NCBI RefSeq assembly: GCF_008831285.2
Contig: NC_045143.1
Coordinates: forward strand, 3,109,503 to 3,173,502
Source of the DNA: Nymphaea colorata
Lineage: Eukaryota > Streptophyta > Magnoliopsida > Nymphaeales > Nymphaeaceae
Reading direction: 5' to 3'
DNA length: 64,000 nt
Of the stretch, positions 1 through 11,169 are shown one piece after another; position 1 is the stretch's first letter, and the number at the start of each line of letters is the position of its first letter. A program made the translations under genes and the position numbers. Under the pieces are notes generated by a model. It saw only the letters and a program-made list of their open reading frames with translations, did no database searches and had not been told where the DNA came from.

Positions 1-370
1 CATCTGCTTTGGGAGTATCATTACCAGCCACCTCTGCTTTGGGAGTACCATTATCAGCCTCTTTAGGATGTGCTTCCTCATTGGCAGGATTTGAAGCAGT
101 TGACAAGTCAGATGACTTTGAAGAAGAATCAGCAGACTCAGGAACCAAGCGCACACTAGCAAATGGGTTGGAAGCAGAGGCTGATGAAGCCTGGTTTCGT
201 CGAACCTTAACAATCTTTCTAGTTGCTAGCACTTCATCACTTGCTCTCTTAAAGGTCCCCATTTCCTGCTCTGCAACATCTTCATCAGCATCAAGATCTG
301 GATCGTCACGGGAAATTTCCCGCCCAGCAACTCTCTTTTTGGAAGGAGGAAGAGAATTCGCATCCCCCAT
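1..370 (-). CDS. NUP50-type nucleoporin, N-terminal part (runs off left edge)
   Basis: An open frame of 123 codons starts at an ATG (368-370, complement) and stays open to the left edge, so only the N-terminus is present. The protein begins [13 protein letters not shown] and contains [20 protein letters not shown] followed by an [10 protein letters not shown] segment. This basic start, the [11 protein letters not shown] block and the NPFA motif are typical of plant NUP50a/b, nuclear-basket nucleoporins. Family members use the N-terminus to contact importin-alpha and end in a Ran-binding domain, which would lie left of this window. Past the NPFA motif the protein becomes Ser-rich with a repeat of about ten residues ([17 protein letters not shown]). 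The plus-strand frame over the same bases is its shadow. The family call rests on remembered motifs, not a search. Confidence 0.8.
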   Translation of the reverse strand, partial: MGDANSLPPSKKRVAGREISRDDPDLDADEDVAEQEMGTFKRASDEVLATRKIVKVRRNQASSASASNPFASVRLVPESADSSSKSSDLSTASNPANEEAHPKEADNGTPKAEVAGNDTPKAD

Positions 371-2440
371 TGTAACTGATGTACAGTAATCAACTTCAAT
401 TGTTTCTTCAAAAGAGACATCATAATACATCAAATATCATTCCAACAAGTGAAGCATCCAAACAAAAAAAATCTCGAGAAAAGCAAGAATGAAACATAAA
501 CAATTCAAATATTCAATCCCCAAAATTCAAACAAATATATAACTAGTGGTACGCCTATCAGTACCATCACAACAGGTTTCTGGGAATTTGATGTTCAAGA
601 AGTTTGGAAGTGGAGCATTTGTAGTTGGAAACCTGAATGTATGACTCAGTTTTCAGATCTATTTTGTCTAAAACGTAAAACAAAATTGTCAGACTATGCA
701 GCAATAAGTTTATAATTAATATAACAGCTCTGTCCACCGACTCATAAATATACACACAAGAAGCTGTCTTCTTCCACTGTGAACGAGCCAATTGCATATT
801 AGACATAGTCAAGAAAGAGATCACTCATGCAGGATGTTTGATGCAGACCACATACAAACCATTGTTACATTCAAAGCCAGACTATAAGTCTCTAAGTGTC
901 CTAGACTTGCGGACATTACGAAGCATGGGAGAATATATAAAAAAAATGCATTTAAGCCATATAAAAACATAATTCATTTTGAGTATTTAATCATGAAAAT
1001 TTATAAAATTAAAATCTATCCATCATTACATAAAATATGAACCATGATGGTATTGAGGCACAGTTCACCGAAATCTCCAGAAGAAAATTCGTACTTTGTA
1101 GTATCAGGAAAAAATATGAAAATATTGGAAACAAATCAGAATAATTTGATAAAATCAAATTATATTTTATTCAAATAAAAAGTGATGTTCTCAGCTATAA
1201 CTTTAAAGATCACTTTGAGGAACCTTATGTCAATTACATTGGAAGAGTAATTTCTGAGTTGCAATTAACATAGACAGTAGTCACAGTACTATCTTTATTG
1301 TAAAATAAAGGACAGAAAGAGCATTTGCAAAAAAAAAAAAAAAAAAAATTTGCAGTCCTTTCTCATGTTACGTTATACAAAAGTTGAGCAGAACTTGAAA
1401 AGAAAATATGCAAGTAGATCCCACTATTTGCATCCATGCTGCTTAACAGGACCCTTGTCCTTCTCTAGGTACCTAGACAATCAACGCAACGGCCTGAGCA
1501 TCAACCTGCAGGCACTATGTGTCCACCACCATTTCTCTATCTACAACCAATGAGAAGAACGTAAAAGCAGCATATTCACTTTTCCATTGTCCATTTATTT
1601 ATTTTATTAACAATTCATTGTCCTAAATGGGTTTCAATTCGAAATAGAATCTAGAGTGGAAATCAACAAGCGTCGATTTGATATTGACATTACGATCTAG
1701 GCAAACAAGACATGAACCCACCCAAATATTATTATGTGAATAATTTAATAATTCATTTTTGCAGTTGAATGTACATCAGTGCATTGCATCAAACCCCTCT
1801 ATAACTAACATAAAATTTACAAAATTGATGTCCAGTTAACTAGTATATAAGGAAAAAAAAATCGCAAAGCTCCAATAAGGTTCAATAAACAAGCTAAATT
1901 TAAAATCAGGCAACCACTGGGCAACAACGGAGTAGAATCTTCACATTCGCAAATCAACATAGATGCCCGAATCCAAGACGCTAGTTCCCAACAAGAAATC
2001 GGAAACGTATAACGAGATATTGCAAGGGAAAAGCTCGAAAAGAGAACGAGAGCCCAATTTTCTGAACAACCGAGAAAAACTAGGCACCCACCAACTCCAC
2101 ACACACACACAAAAGCACGAAAATAACAACAAAGCAAGAGTCGGTACCGCAAAAACAACAGTAACTATGGCCCCAAAATCAACACTAAAACGTAATAACG
2201 CGGCAAGGAGACGAAATGGGTGCATAGAAAAAGAAAACCCTAGGCGCTCGAAAAAGGCCTACACCGATGCTGCTCAAAATACCCAACGAAGTGAACAAAT
2301 CTATCCGCCAAACGCCGATCAGATTAGAAGAGGAGGGATAGACCATTTTAACAAGGATAAATGACTGGAAACAGAAATTAGAAGAGAAAGAAGCTTACTG
2401 AATGAAGCAGAGCTCCTTGTGTCTCCCTCCTTCCACCCCC
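371..2440 (-). other. Probable 5' leader region of the NUP50 gene, mostly intron
   Basis: No coding signal lies between the NUP50 start codon and a TATA box at 2465-2475. A possible donor (CA|GTAAGC, complement of 2393-2400) and a possible acceptor (CAG just upstream of the ATG, complement of 376-378) would make a short leader exon near 2399-2440 and a leader intron of about 2.0 kb. The minus strand near 2241-2253 carries CCTAGGGTTTTC-like sequence, common in plant 5' ends. A poly(A) run at 1330-1350 and the short frames here look non-coding. The splice sites are inferred by eye. Confidence 0.35.
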
Positions 2441-2464
2441 TCACAACATGAAATTCCCTCGTTT

Positions 2465-2475
2465 TATTATATAAA
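2465..2475 (-). promoter_or_regulatory. TATA box, probable NUP50 promoter
   Basis: On the minus strand the sequence reads TTTATATAATA, a good plant TATA box, with a pyrimidine-rich stretch downstream (2400-2450). Transcription would start near 2435 and run leftwards towards the NUP50 start codon. No other minus-strand gene lies between. Confidence 0.45.
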
Positions 2476-2479
2476 GCTT

Positions 2480-3504
2480 TCTAGGGTTTTTCTCAAATGG
2501 TCCTTCCTTTTATGGCTCGCTGGAAAAAGGGTCTCCGCCTTATGCCTTTTCACTAAATAGTCCTTTTTCCTCTTGGCAATTTAAGAAAAAGGTTTCCTCC
2601 ACCATTACCAATTTTTTTTCTACGCTATCCTTTAATGATGACTGAAACATACTTTTAATGATAAAATTGGAAACTTGATTTAGAGTCTCCAATTCGACGA
2701 GTATTGTCAAAAATAAATGAAACATTTTTTTTGTTTCAAAATATCTAAAATGATCGTATAGGTGATGACAAATAAAAATGTAAAAGAACAAAGTTGAAGC
2801 ATCAAATGAGAGCTACACTTCTTCACTTTATTGCTTGAGTTTTCTATTGATATTGTTTTCACAAGCTCGCAAACTCATATTTTCAGGTCATTTTTCATAT
2901 AAATAACTTTATAATTGTGATTTTCACATCTCAAATTGTAAAGAACCAACATTAAATTTACACATTTTTGTTGCTAAATCCGATTTTATGAGCTCAAGAT
3001 TGATAGTTCATTTCAGAATCCTGATATGATTCACAATGACGCAAAAAAAGGTATGTATTTGATTTTTTTAGTACTATATGGAAACCGCATCCATATAATC
3101 TTTTTTTATGAACTGAAACTTTATAACAAGTTTAGTTATAAAATTCCAAAAACCGGTGACAAATATTTTCTTGGTCTTCATGTAAATGCTGCTAGAACAA
3201 GGTACCATTTCGCAATACAGTCAATAAAATAGGGTCCCCTTTGCAAGTAGAATAAGTCCACAATTACCGTAATATTCCTAGCATTTGGTCAATGGACAAT
3301 CACAGACATCGTCAGGCCACGGACCAGAGCCGCACCGCTCTTAGCTGTGGTCCAGATCTGGACTGGTACTTATTTGGGATCTGTTTTACCAAATCTTTTA
3401 CAAAGAAAAAAATCACCTCATATTTTTCTTTTTATTGAAAAATATGAAACAAACCGGTTCAAACTCCGAAACAATAATACTTCTAACATTTTCTAGATTG
3501 GAAA
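2480..3504. other. Intergenic, nothing recognised
   Basis: AT-rich DNA with no convincing coding frame, RNA gene or complete repeat. The short frames here have no family features. Confidence 0.5.
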
Positions 3505-3512
3505 CTTCTGGA

Positions 3513-3779
3513 TAGGGCTGAACAACCAGTCGAGCTACTCAAACTCGACTGTTTAACTCGACTCATTTGGTTAATTGAGTTGTTTATTTGGTTAAACGAG
3601 TCGAGCTCGAGTTGACGAGCCGACTCGATTAGTTAATCGAGTCGAGTTCGAGTTCACTTGAGTGAAGTTGTGTAAACTCGACTCGGCTCGATTAATAGTT
3701 AATGAGCTCGTGTTTTATTTAGTTGAGCTGAGTTCGAGCTGACCGAGCTCGGGCTCGACTCAGCTCGTGTTCAGCCCTA
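3513..3779. mobile_element. hAT-type MITE, 267 bp, with 8-bp target duplication
   Basis: The element starts TAGGGCTGAACA and ends with the exact reverse complement, a 12-bp terminal inverted repeat. It is flanked by CTTCTGGA (3505-3512) and CTTGTGGA (3780-3787), an 8-bp duplication matching at 7 of 8 positions. Eight-bp duplications and TAGGG-type ends are hallmarks of hAT elements. The interior is a dense array of ACTCGACT / GAGTCGAG words, giving many overlapping inverted repeats. No transposase is encoded. Confidence 0.8.
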
Positions 3780-3899
3780 CTTGTGGATTCTGTCAGAGTT
3801 CGAGTCGGATCCATGAAGCCAATCGATTAACAATTAAAAAGCTACTTGTCGTAGTATATTAATATTGATAACCAGACGTATCTAACTATACCAAAGCAA

Positions 3900-4137
3900 G
3901 TCGTCCAAATCGATGTTATTCTTGTTGTTACTCGAATCAGTCGATACGATAAAAAAACCGATACAAGATTGTGTGGTAATTTTTTGTTTTAAAGCAATTT
4001 AAAATATTTAAAATTATTTTTCCAAATTTATAAAATCGAAAAATTGGGCGATACGGTCTCATATGTAACCATATGTATCAACCGGTATGTCATAAAAGTG
4101 AGCAAACGATACGGCACCGATACCATTTCTTACAACA
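3900..4137. repeat. GATACG-rich dispersed repeat, copy 1
   Basis: Contains several CGATACG/GATACGG words around an AT-rich core and ends CCGATACCATTTCTTACAACATTG. Related sequences occur near 35120-35398 and 40616-41290 with the same GATACG words and an end containing CAACATT/AATGTT. Confidence 0.5.
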
Positions 4138-4173
4138 TTGCATCTAGCTAGGAATAGGAAGAAATTATTCATT

Positions 4174-4371
4174 GAGGCTCAATTTGATGGTCAATAAAAA
4201 TTTGGAACAGTAGAAAAAAATATATGGTAAAAAGTCTGACCTTCTCAGGTCAAACTTTTTTACAGGGTAAAATTATCCTATTTATTTCAACAAGGTAATT
4301 TTTCTTGTAAAGTGAAAAGCTATACAAAAACCACAAGCATAGTAAAATCCATGTGCATCAAACGGGGCCTT
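4174..4371. mobile_element. Small hairpin MITE (Tourist-like?)
   Basis: About 198 bp. The ends are imperfect inverted repeats: GGCTCAATTTGATGG on the left and, reverse-complemented, GGCCCCGTTTGATGC on the right. Inside, 4219-4263 forms a strong hairpin (GGTAAAAAGTCTGACC paired with GGTCAAACTTTTTTAC). Ends with a GTTTGATG core are common in PIF/Harbinger-derived MITEs. No clear target duplication was found. Confidence 0.45.
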
Positions 4372-5075
4372 AAAGAAAGGTAGAAGCTACAAAAAAAAAG
4401 TTCTTAATTTACTTCAAATACCAAAAGGTCTAGGAAAACCATTTCTACTATCCGACCTCTTACTCAAACAGTCAATGAAAAACCAATTATCAAAATTAAA
4501 CAATGAGCACTGTATTATATAAGATTATTAAACAACCTCTATCATATATCATAACAAATATAAAGTCACAGACTCACAAGTCATATCTTATGTGCATCTT
4601 AGCCATCAAATGCATTTTGGACTTTTATTTCGGAAAGCTAGACATATTATTCCATAAACCTATCTCAGAAATTGAGGCATATTCATAAATTAGAATGTAC
4701 ATGAAATGTCTCCTTAACAATTTCATTGTTTATAAAATTAAAACTGTTCCAATAGCCAAACAACTCAGACGATGTCACCATAGAACTATAATTGTCCGTT
4801 CATTATCCAATCAATGTATATTGGCGTTTGTTGTGTACGTTTGGGTACGAACCCACTTTAGTTGACTCGATCAACTTTTATAGGACAAAGTGTACCGGTT
4901 GATTCACAGTATTGATCTTTTTATGTCACTGTATTAATTAACCTTTCCTTTATTCGGTTTTATTGTGCCTTCGTTTAGCTCTTTTTTTTTTCCCAAGCCT
5001 GTCTTGATATAACATTTACTTCTTGTAAAGGTTATTTGCATAAGATAGAAGCAATTAAACATACAATAAGTTCTC
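4372..5075. other. Intergenic, nothing recognised
   Basis: AT-rich, with short uninformative frames only. Confidence 0.45.
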
Positions 5076-5200
5076 GAGAGGGATGGTGTAATGGTTAAGG
5101 TGGGGTTTGTAGGCGATCAGTATTGATTTTGAATTTTTGTAACATCAACTCTCTATGCTGCAAAATGAAAGCCATTTGACATGTAAGTTGAAGCATTGTG
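5076..5200 (+). repeat. Possible degenerate tRNA-derived SINE head
   Basis: GGATGGTGTAATGGTTAAGG (5081-5100) fits the pol III A box (TRGYNNARNGG) well. A weak B-box-like stretch, ATTTTGAATTT, follows about 35 bases later. The spacing suits a decayed SINE, but the B box is poor and no tail or target duplication was established. Confidence 0.25.
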
Positions 5201-8200
5201 CGGGCAGCACCTTCAAAGCACTAAAAGTAAGTCTTGTGCTTGAAGACGACGAGTGATTGGGTGCAGCTTCGACTCATATCTAAACGATAGGATGAAATAC
5301 TCCTTCTTCCATACTTGATGAACTGCTCGAGAAAGAAGTATAAGTACTTTCGTGAGACTTGAGTAAGAATTAGCATTGTTATGAATAAAGAAAAACTAAA
5401 GTTCAGTTGTTGAATGTCTCCGAATTTGGTTAGCATATATTTAGTTCTGACATGAAATATCACTTTTAATATATCTAAACATTAAGTCTGCTCCTCCATC
5501 CATAATAGGAACAGTCCAAACCAGGTTGTATAGTCTTTTAGATATATATAGACATTTAGCTGCTTCGGCTAGCGGCCACGTGGTGGAACCAAAAAAAAAT
5601 TTTCTGGACATATTGAGTTCAATTTTTAAACTTTATAAAGCGCTCATACTTAAATAAATAAAAGTTTAAGGAAGTATCCATTTATAAATACAGAAATGTT
5701 TTGAAGGTTGGTATAGGCAATTGAGGATGTTTGCTTACACATAGCTGCACTGCATGAATTCAATTTATAACCACTTTAGTGAGTTTTTGAATTGAATTGA
5801 ATTTTATGATCCTTTATTTGGGGCATTTCGCAGCCTTAAATTTTGACTGTACAACGAAAATTCTAAAAACAAAATTCTACTTCAAATTGGTATTGAAATG
5901 AAAATTCCACTCCTAGCTTTCCTTTGTGTTTGATAGTCTAGAATTTTAATTTCAGAATTGAAAATGATGTGTTTGATAAAACATGAATTCAAAAATTCTA
6001 GAATTGATAAATTAAAACACACATGCCTTAAAAAGATATTAAAAAAATTCTAAAATTCTGAAATCATAATAGGTAGGATTACCATTCTAGAATTTTGATT
6101 GAAGAATAAATCTATAATTCCACAATCAAAATTCTTTGTTTGATAAGAGAATTCTCATTTCATAAAAATGAAAATTTTAGTTATACAATTGCATGATTCC
6201 AGATTCATGAAACACGGAGGAGCACGATACACTCCATACTTAAAGTAGAGTGCATGTCTATTCCTTGTTGATGCATCTATTGTCCCATTTCATATGATGT
6301 CAATTATAACTAAACTTCTAATTCCTAGTGTACTGAACATGGGAAAGCAAACGCCCTTTTGAGCTTAAATTTAGAGACATGCACGGAGTTTTTTGACAAT
6401 TGAACTTAAGATCATAGTGACAAATAACATTTCGGAGTTTTAAATGGTGACGTTTTTCTCGGGTATAATACAGTGAACTTGAAAAAGAAAAAGAAAAATA
6501 TGGTGATTTTTTAAAATTTAAAAAGATAAAAATAAGAAGAAAATAAAATAAGTGAGAAACTAATAACAAAAACAACAAAAGATAAGTAGATTTGCAACAA
6601 AAAAATAGAAAATAAAAAAAACTGTTTGACATTAAAAAACTGAAAAAAATGAAAAAACTGAAAAAAAAGCTGAAAAAATGAGAAAAAGCGGGGTTTTTTT
6701 TGTTGTCTTTAACGTTTTTTAAACATTTTTTTCCAAAAACGTGTTTTTTTAGTTTTAAATGGCTAGTTAAGCTATCACGTTTTTTTTTTTTGCAGAAAAC
6801 GTGTTCTCTGTCACTATGGTTATGATCTACAAAGACCCTCAAAACTGTCATATTCAAGAACTAAAACACGTCAGAATTTAATTTATCAAAAAGTGATTTA
6901 ATTTTATCTTCACTCCTATGGTCTAAGGCTGCAGACGATGTCTGATTTTTGCCCAATGTATCATCAACTAGTATAATGCTCCCACTCTACTAGCACATAA
7001 GCTACCATAACACACGGCTTGAAATTCAAATAGTTGGAGTATTGCACCATTAAGTTAGTTTGACTCAAAATGAATCTTAGGCAATCATGCTTGAGGTTAA
7101 GCCTAATTACATTCACTTGGATAACATATTCAAATTAAAGAACCGCATGTAGTGATTAAATTATATATGCCACTAACAACTAAATTATGACTTCACAATT
7201 CAAACAAGAAAATTGGTGACCAAGAGTAAATTAATTGACTTGACTCGATTGAGTTTGGTTTCAATTGAATCAACCTATTTGGCAACTAGTTTTTGTAAAA
7301 ATGTGAGTCAACTTGTTGGATTGATGAGCTGACCTGCTAAATTGCATGGGATTGGTGCGGAGGAAGATGAGGAAGACATTTTTATTGATCTCTCATTCCA
7401 TTGGTAGTTAGGTGGTATGCGAGGGGGAAAGTCACTTTCTTCTTCCCATCTGAGGGTTCAGGGCTGTTTCGGATTTGAGTATTACTATGATACACCCTTC
7501 AACTTAAATGTTTCGGACTTGAATATTACTATGATACACGTTTCAACTTAAATGTTCTGTGTGCTACCGTTTACAGTTCAAAAGTAGTACTCGAACCATT
7601 GAATTGTTCGATTATTTTATTTCCACAAAAAATATAGGTAAAAGTTCTTCGAACTACTCGCTTGGAGTATTCTAAAACAACTAAAACTTCAAATTGGCAT
7701 GAAAATTACTGCAAACGAAGATTTGAAGTTGACCTCTCCTAAGAAGAAGCATATCATATATACTATCGTTCTTTCAATCTTTCGCATTATTGCAAAAGAA
7801 TGAAGGTGCCATTATCTTAGATGTCAAGCGGCCTTGGTTCTAAGCAAAGAGGAATTGGACAATTGGTCGCACCAAGTTGGCAAGGAGCAAAGCTTTTTAA
7901 ACGTACGTATAGCCTCGAAGTATTAAAAGATTACTTATATTGCTTACCATGAAAAGAGGCCGGCCGATGAAGTCCTTGAGAAGATCCACATATACAGTAT
8001 GTTAGAAGTCTAAAATATCCTACTGTTAGGATACTAGTTGCAAAAAATAAAAGTAAATTTTCTTGGTATGAAAAGTTAATTTTGACTTTATTAAGAACAA
8101 GTTTCATTCTGATTTTAAATCATATTTTTTCCCAATGCAAAAAACTAAAATAAAGATTTCAAGCGTAGATCTTAGGTCTAGCCAAAGATCCTTAATTTGA

Positions 8201-9181
8201 AGAACCATGAACTTTTCCATAGATTTTTTTGCATCAGATCCACAACAAATCCATAGATTTCAAAACTTAAGTAATCAAACACCCAGTACAAGACCTATTC
8301 AATCTGGTGCGTCTGACTGTTGCTCCAATTTATTCTCTTGTTTTCCATTTCTTCCTCAAGCGTATATAACTTATATATAGCTGAACAGATTTGTGCTTCA
8401 TTTTCTTTCTTACACACCAAAAAGTTTTAAAATGAACGTACAAGTGAACCAGGTTCCCGAGAAAAGTAGAAAACAATCTGGAAAAATTTAGTCAAAGCCA
8501 TCATCTTCTCGTAAAATTGAAAAAAAAAAGGAAAGTGTACAGATTTGCCTGAACTTCATCCCAAAGAGACAGAAAAGTGGCAAAGAACGAACCTGATTAT
8601 GCGCGCCACACTGATGCATTATTTTTTTAATGCGCAGTATAATTAATGACTAAACTTGTTGTAAAGACAAAAATGTAAATGAAAAAAATAAAAATTATAA
8701 AAGACATTTCTTTTTAATAAATTATCAAAATATTCTTTCTTCGTTTACTGTGCCCAAGGTAGTAGGTAACTTCGTTTAAAGTGAGTTCCTTTTCTTTTGT
8801 ATTCATTCTTTACATCTTCTTCCTTTGTTTTCATGGCGATCTCTTTTCCATCAAAAGAGCAGTGTTTGAAAGGGGACTAAACAACCTAACACTTTCCAAA
8901 TTTCAACTGCAAATTATATCCTAAATAGTCTGGCAGATTACTGGATCTTTTCCTGCTAAGCACGCGAAACAATTGCTTCTAGTTGCTTTTGATTGCAACG
9001 ATTTTAATCCCAAGATGAGAATCTATATTCCAGTTTCTGATGAATGTCTGGCACACCAGCAAAACATGCAAATTCCTTCAGCGCAGGATTTCAGCTTAGT
9101 CAATCCAGGTGAATGTTCAATAACAAAGCTCATTAGATTCAAACCGTCACGCACGCATATATAACTCGATCAGACTGCGGC
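5201..9181. other. Long intergenic stretch; low-complexity and MITE-like pieces
   Basis: No gene recognised over about 4 kb. 5930-6190 is rich in TTTGATA and AGAATT words resembling a decayed Tourist-like MITE. 6480-6800 is A/T homopolymer-rich, and the 179-codon minus-strand frame there is Phe/Ser low-complexity sequence. 7467-7554 is a 44-bp tandem duplication. Confidence 0.5.
7467..7554. repeat. 44-bp tandem duplication, two copies
   Basis: Units at 7467-7510 and 7511-7554 both begin TTTCGGA and end CAACTTAAATG, with only a few substitutions between them. It lies in non-coding DNA. Confidence 0.8.
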
Positions 9182-9428
9182 ATAATATGAGTTTACATTC
9201 ATGATTCAACTTTCTTTTTTCCAACACATCAAACAAAGTTCTGCAAAGGAAACAACTAAAAACCTAAATTGTTCAGCCCCACATGCAACCCTGATTTTCT
9301 TGTGAAGAACAATCATGACAATATATATCTATAAGAAGAGTAAGATCGTCAGACGATGCCAGCAGTACCGCCTGTAGGAACAGTTCATCTACTTGTCTTA
9401 GTTTCTGGCCATAGATCGTTTCACATCC
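9182..9428 (-). other. Probable 3' untranslated region of the first LRX gene
   Basis: Non-coding sequence directly downstream of the LRX stop codon. No polyadenylation site could be fixed. Confidence 0.35.
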
Positions 9429-10949
9429 TTAGTCATAGTAATCATCCTCGTCATTCTGGTATCCGCCGCCTGGTGGCCTGGACGGGGTTCCACGGTCGCC
9501 ATTGTCGTCGCATTCCCTATGTGGCCGCTCTGCTGAAGACGGTATCGGTGATGGTGATGGTGACGGCGACGGCGACTTCGAGGGTGGTGCTGCTGGTGAC
9601 CCCGACGACGACGGCGACTTCGAGGGTGGTGCTGCTGGTGACTCCCACGACGACGGCAGTGATTCCGGAGAGACCGAAGGTTGCGATTCTGGGGGTGGTG
9701 GTGGCAGTGATTCTGAGTTCAAAGATGACGGCAGTGTCTCTTTCGTCGACGGTACCGAAGGTGGTGATCGGTAATTAGGGCAACGAGCAGCAACGGCAAG
9801 ACAATCAACCGGCGGACGTGAAAGAAACGCCCTACACTGCCTTGCCGGCCTCTGCCTTGGTCTCGACGGCAGGCAGTTCCGCTGGTCGCTCACTGCTGGA
9901 AGACGCAGGCAACTTGGTGCCTCGCCGGTGAAGTAATTATACGAGAAGGAGAAGCTTTTCAGCTTTGGCAGACTACAGATGCTGTCAGGCACCTTGCCGG
10001 AGAGCATGTTGTGCTCCAAGTTCAGCACCTCCAGGCTCTTCAACCCTGCCAGTCTATCGGGCAGGCTCCCCACGAGCCTATTGAAGCTCAAATCCAGAAG
10101 CCTCAGATCCTCCATCTGCCCCATCTCCGGCGGCAGGCACCCGCTCAACCCGTTGTTGATGAGCACAATCTCAGTCAGAGTCGACATATTGCCGAGGCTT
10201 GGAGGAACACAGCCACGGATGTCGTTGTTAGCAATAACGATTACGGAGACCGGCGAGTTGCCGAAGTTCGATGGGATGTCGAATCTAAACCGATTGTTGT
10301 TGATGAAGACGGCGTCGAAGGGTTTGTCGAACAGGCTGCTCGGGACAGAGCCCTCAAACTCATTGAACCTGATGTCCAAGTACTTAAGTGAGGGCAGGTC
10401 GAGCACCACCGCCGGGAAGCGGCCGGAGAACCGGTTGTTGCTGACGTCAAGCTCATGAAGAAGGCTCATGTTGGCAAAACTCCAAGGGATTCTGCCCCTG
10501 AATCGGTTGGAGTTGATGTGGAACAGGGCGAGATCCGAAAGCAGGCCGAGCTCAGGGGGAAGGTAGCCGGCGATGTTGCCATGGTTGAGGTCCACACCGG
10601 CCACCACCTTCAAGCTTTGATCACCGGGAAGTTGGGAGCAGAAGATTCCGGTGTAGTTACAAACTTCCGGACCAACCCAGTTGCTGGTTAGTCCATTGGG
10701 GTCCCAGTAGATAGCCATCTTCCATGCCTGGAGGGCGATGTAAGCATTCCTGAGCCTCGAGTTGTTGAAATGGTAGGAGGGATCGACCCAGATACGCCGG
10801 CAGTCGACGTCGTCGAATTCATGGTCCTCGGCTTCCTCATGGGCGGAGGCTGATAAGACGGGGGTGAAGAGAAGCAGGGAGAGGAAGATGAGGGTGGTGG
10901 TGGTAATGCCGGTGCTGTGCATGACTCCTCTACTCAAACTGCTTGCCAT
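9429..10949 (-). CDS. LRR-extensin (LRX) cell-wall protein with short proline-rich tail
   Basis: Single-exon, 506 residues, starting at an ATG 70-100 bases below a TATA box. A signal peptide (hydrophobic TLIFLSLLLFTPVL) is followed by the LRX N-terminal domain ([24 protein letters not shown]). Roughly ten LRRs come next, with the diagnostic [26 protein letters not shown] and SPVSVIVIANN segments, then a Cys-rich hinge (GEAPSCLRLP, NCLP, QCRAF, DCLAV). The last ~110 residues are Pro/Ser-rich (PSPSPSPSP, APPSKSP) and end in an acidic DEDDYYD tail. LRX proteins anchor in the wall through the extensin domain; in Arabidopsis their LRR part binds RALF peptides in CrRLK1L signalling. The tail is unusually short and has few SPPPP blocks. 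Sparse Tyr suggests the pollen-type branch, an inference. It shares orientation and most LRR motifs with the gene at 20822-23245. Confidence 0.93.
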   Translation of the reverse strand: MASSLSRGVMHSTGITTTTLIFLSLLLFTPVLSASAHEEAEDHEFDDVDCRRIWVDPSYHFNNSRLRNAYIALQAWKMAIYWDPNGLTSNWVGPEVCNYTGIFCSQLPGDQSLKVVAGVDLNHGNIAGYLPPELGLLSDLALFHINSNRFRGRIPWSFANMSLLHELDVSNNRFSGRFPAVVLDLPSLKYLDIRFNEFEGSVPSSLFDKPFDAVFINNNRFRFDIPSNFGNSPVSVIVIANNDIRGCVPPSLGNMSTLTEIVLINNGLSGCLPPEMGQMEDLRLLDLSFNRLVGSLPDRLAGLKSLEVLNLEHNMLSGKVPDSICSLPKLKSFSFSYNYFTGEAPSCLRLPAVSDQRNCLPSRPRQRPARQCRAFLSRPPVDCLAVAARCPNYRSPPSVPSTKETLPSSLNSESLPPPPPESQPSVSPESLPSSWESPAAPPSKSPSSSGSPAAPPSKSPSPSPSPSPIPSSAERPHRECDDNGDRGTPSRPPGGGYQNDEDDYYD

Positions 10950-11050
10950 GGATTCTGCACTTTCTACGTCTCTACAAAATCTCTTTGTGCTTTAAAGATG
11001 GAGAGGTTATGAACGTCACCACCTTCGAATCTACGGGTCTCACTTCCTGA

Positions 11051-11062
11051 TTATTATATAGG
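11051..11062 (-). promoter_or_regulatory. TATA box of the first LRX gene
   Basis: The minus strand reads CTATATAATAA here, about 105 bases upstream of the LRX start codon. This predicts an intron-less leader of roughly 75 bases. Confidence 0.6.
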
Positions 11063-11169
11063 GAATTCGGGAATAAAATTTTAGTTTCTTCACAATTTTT
11101 TGTTGCCTTTCTTGGCTTCTCAGCTTGGCCCATGTGACCGTCCATACACCCGGAGAGCAAGCGTACAAA

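Noticed and set aside
9-389. Plus-strand 126-codon frame at the left edge
   Set aside because: It lies opposite the NUP50 frame, which has family motifs; the plus frame has none and does not start with a supported ATG.
6318-6857. 179-codon minus-strand frame
   Set aside because: Phe/Ser/Lys low-complexity translation of A/T homopolymers, without conserved features.
9356-10458. Plus-strand frames opposite the first LRX gene
   Set aside because: Antisense shadows of a well-supported LRR coding sequence.
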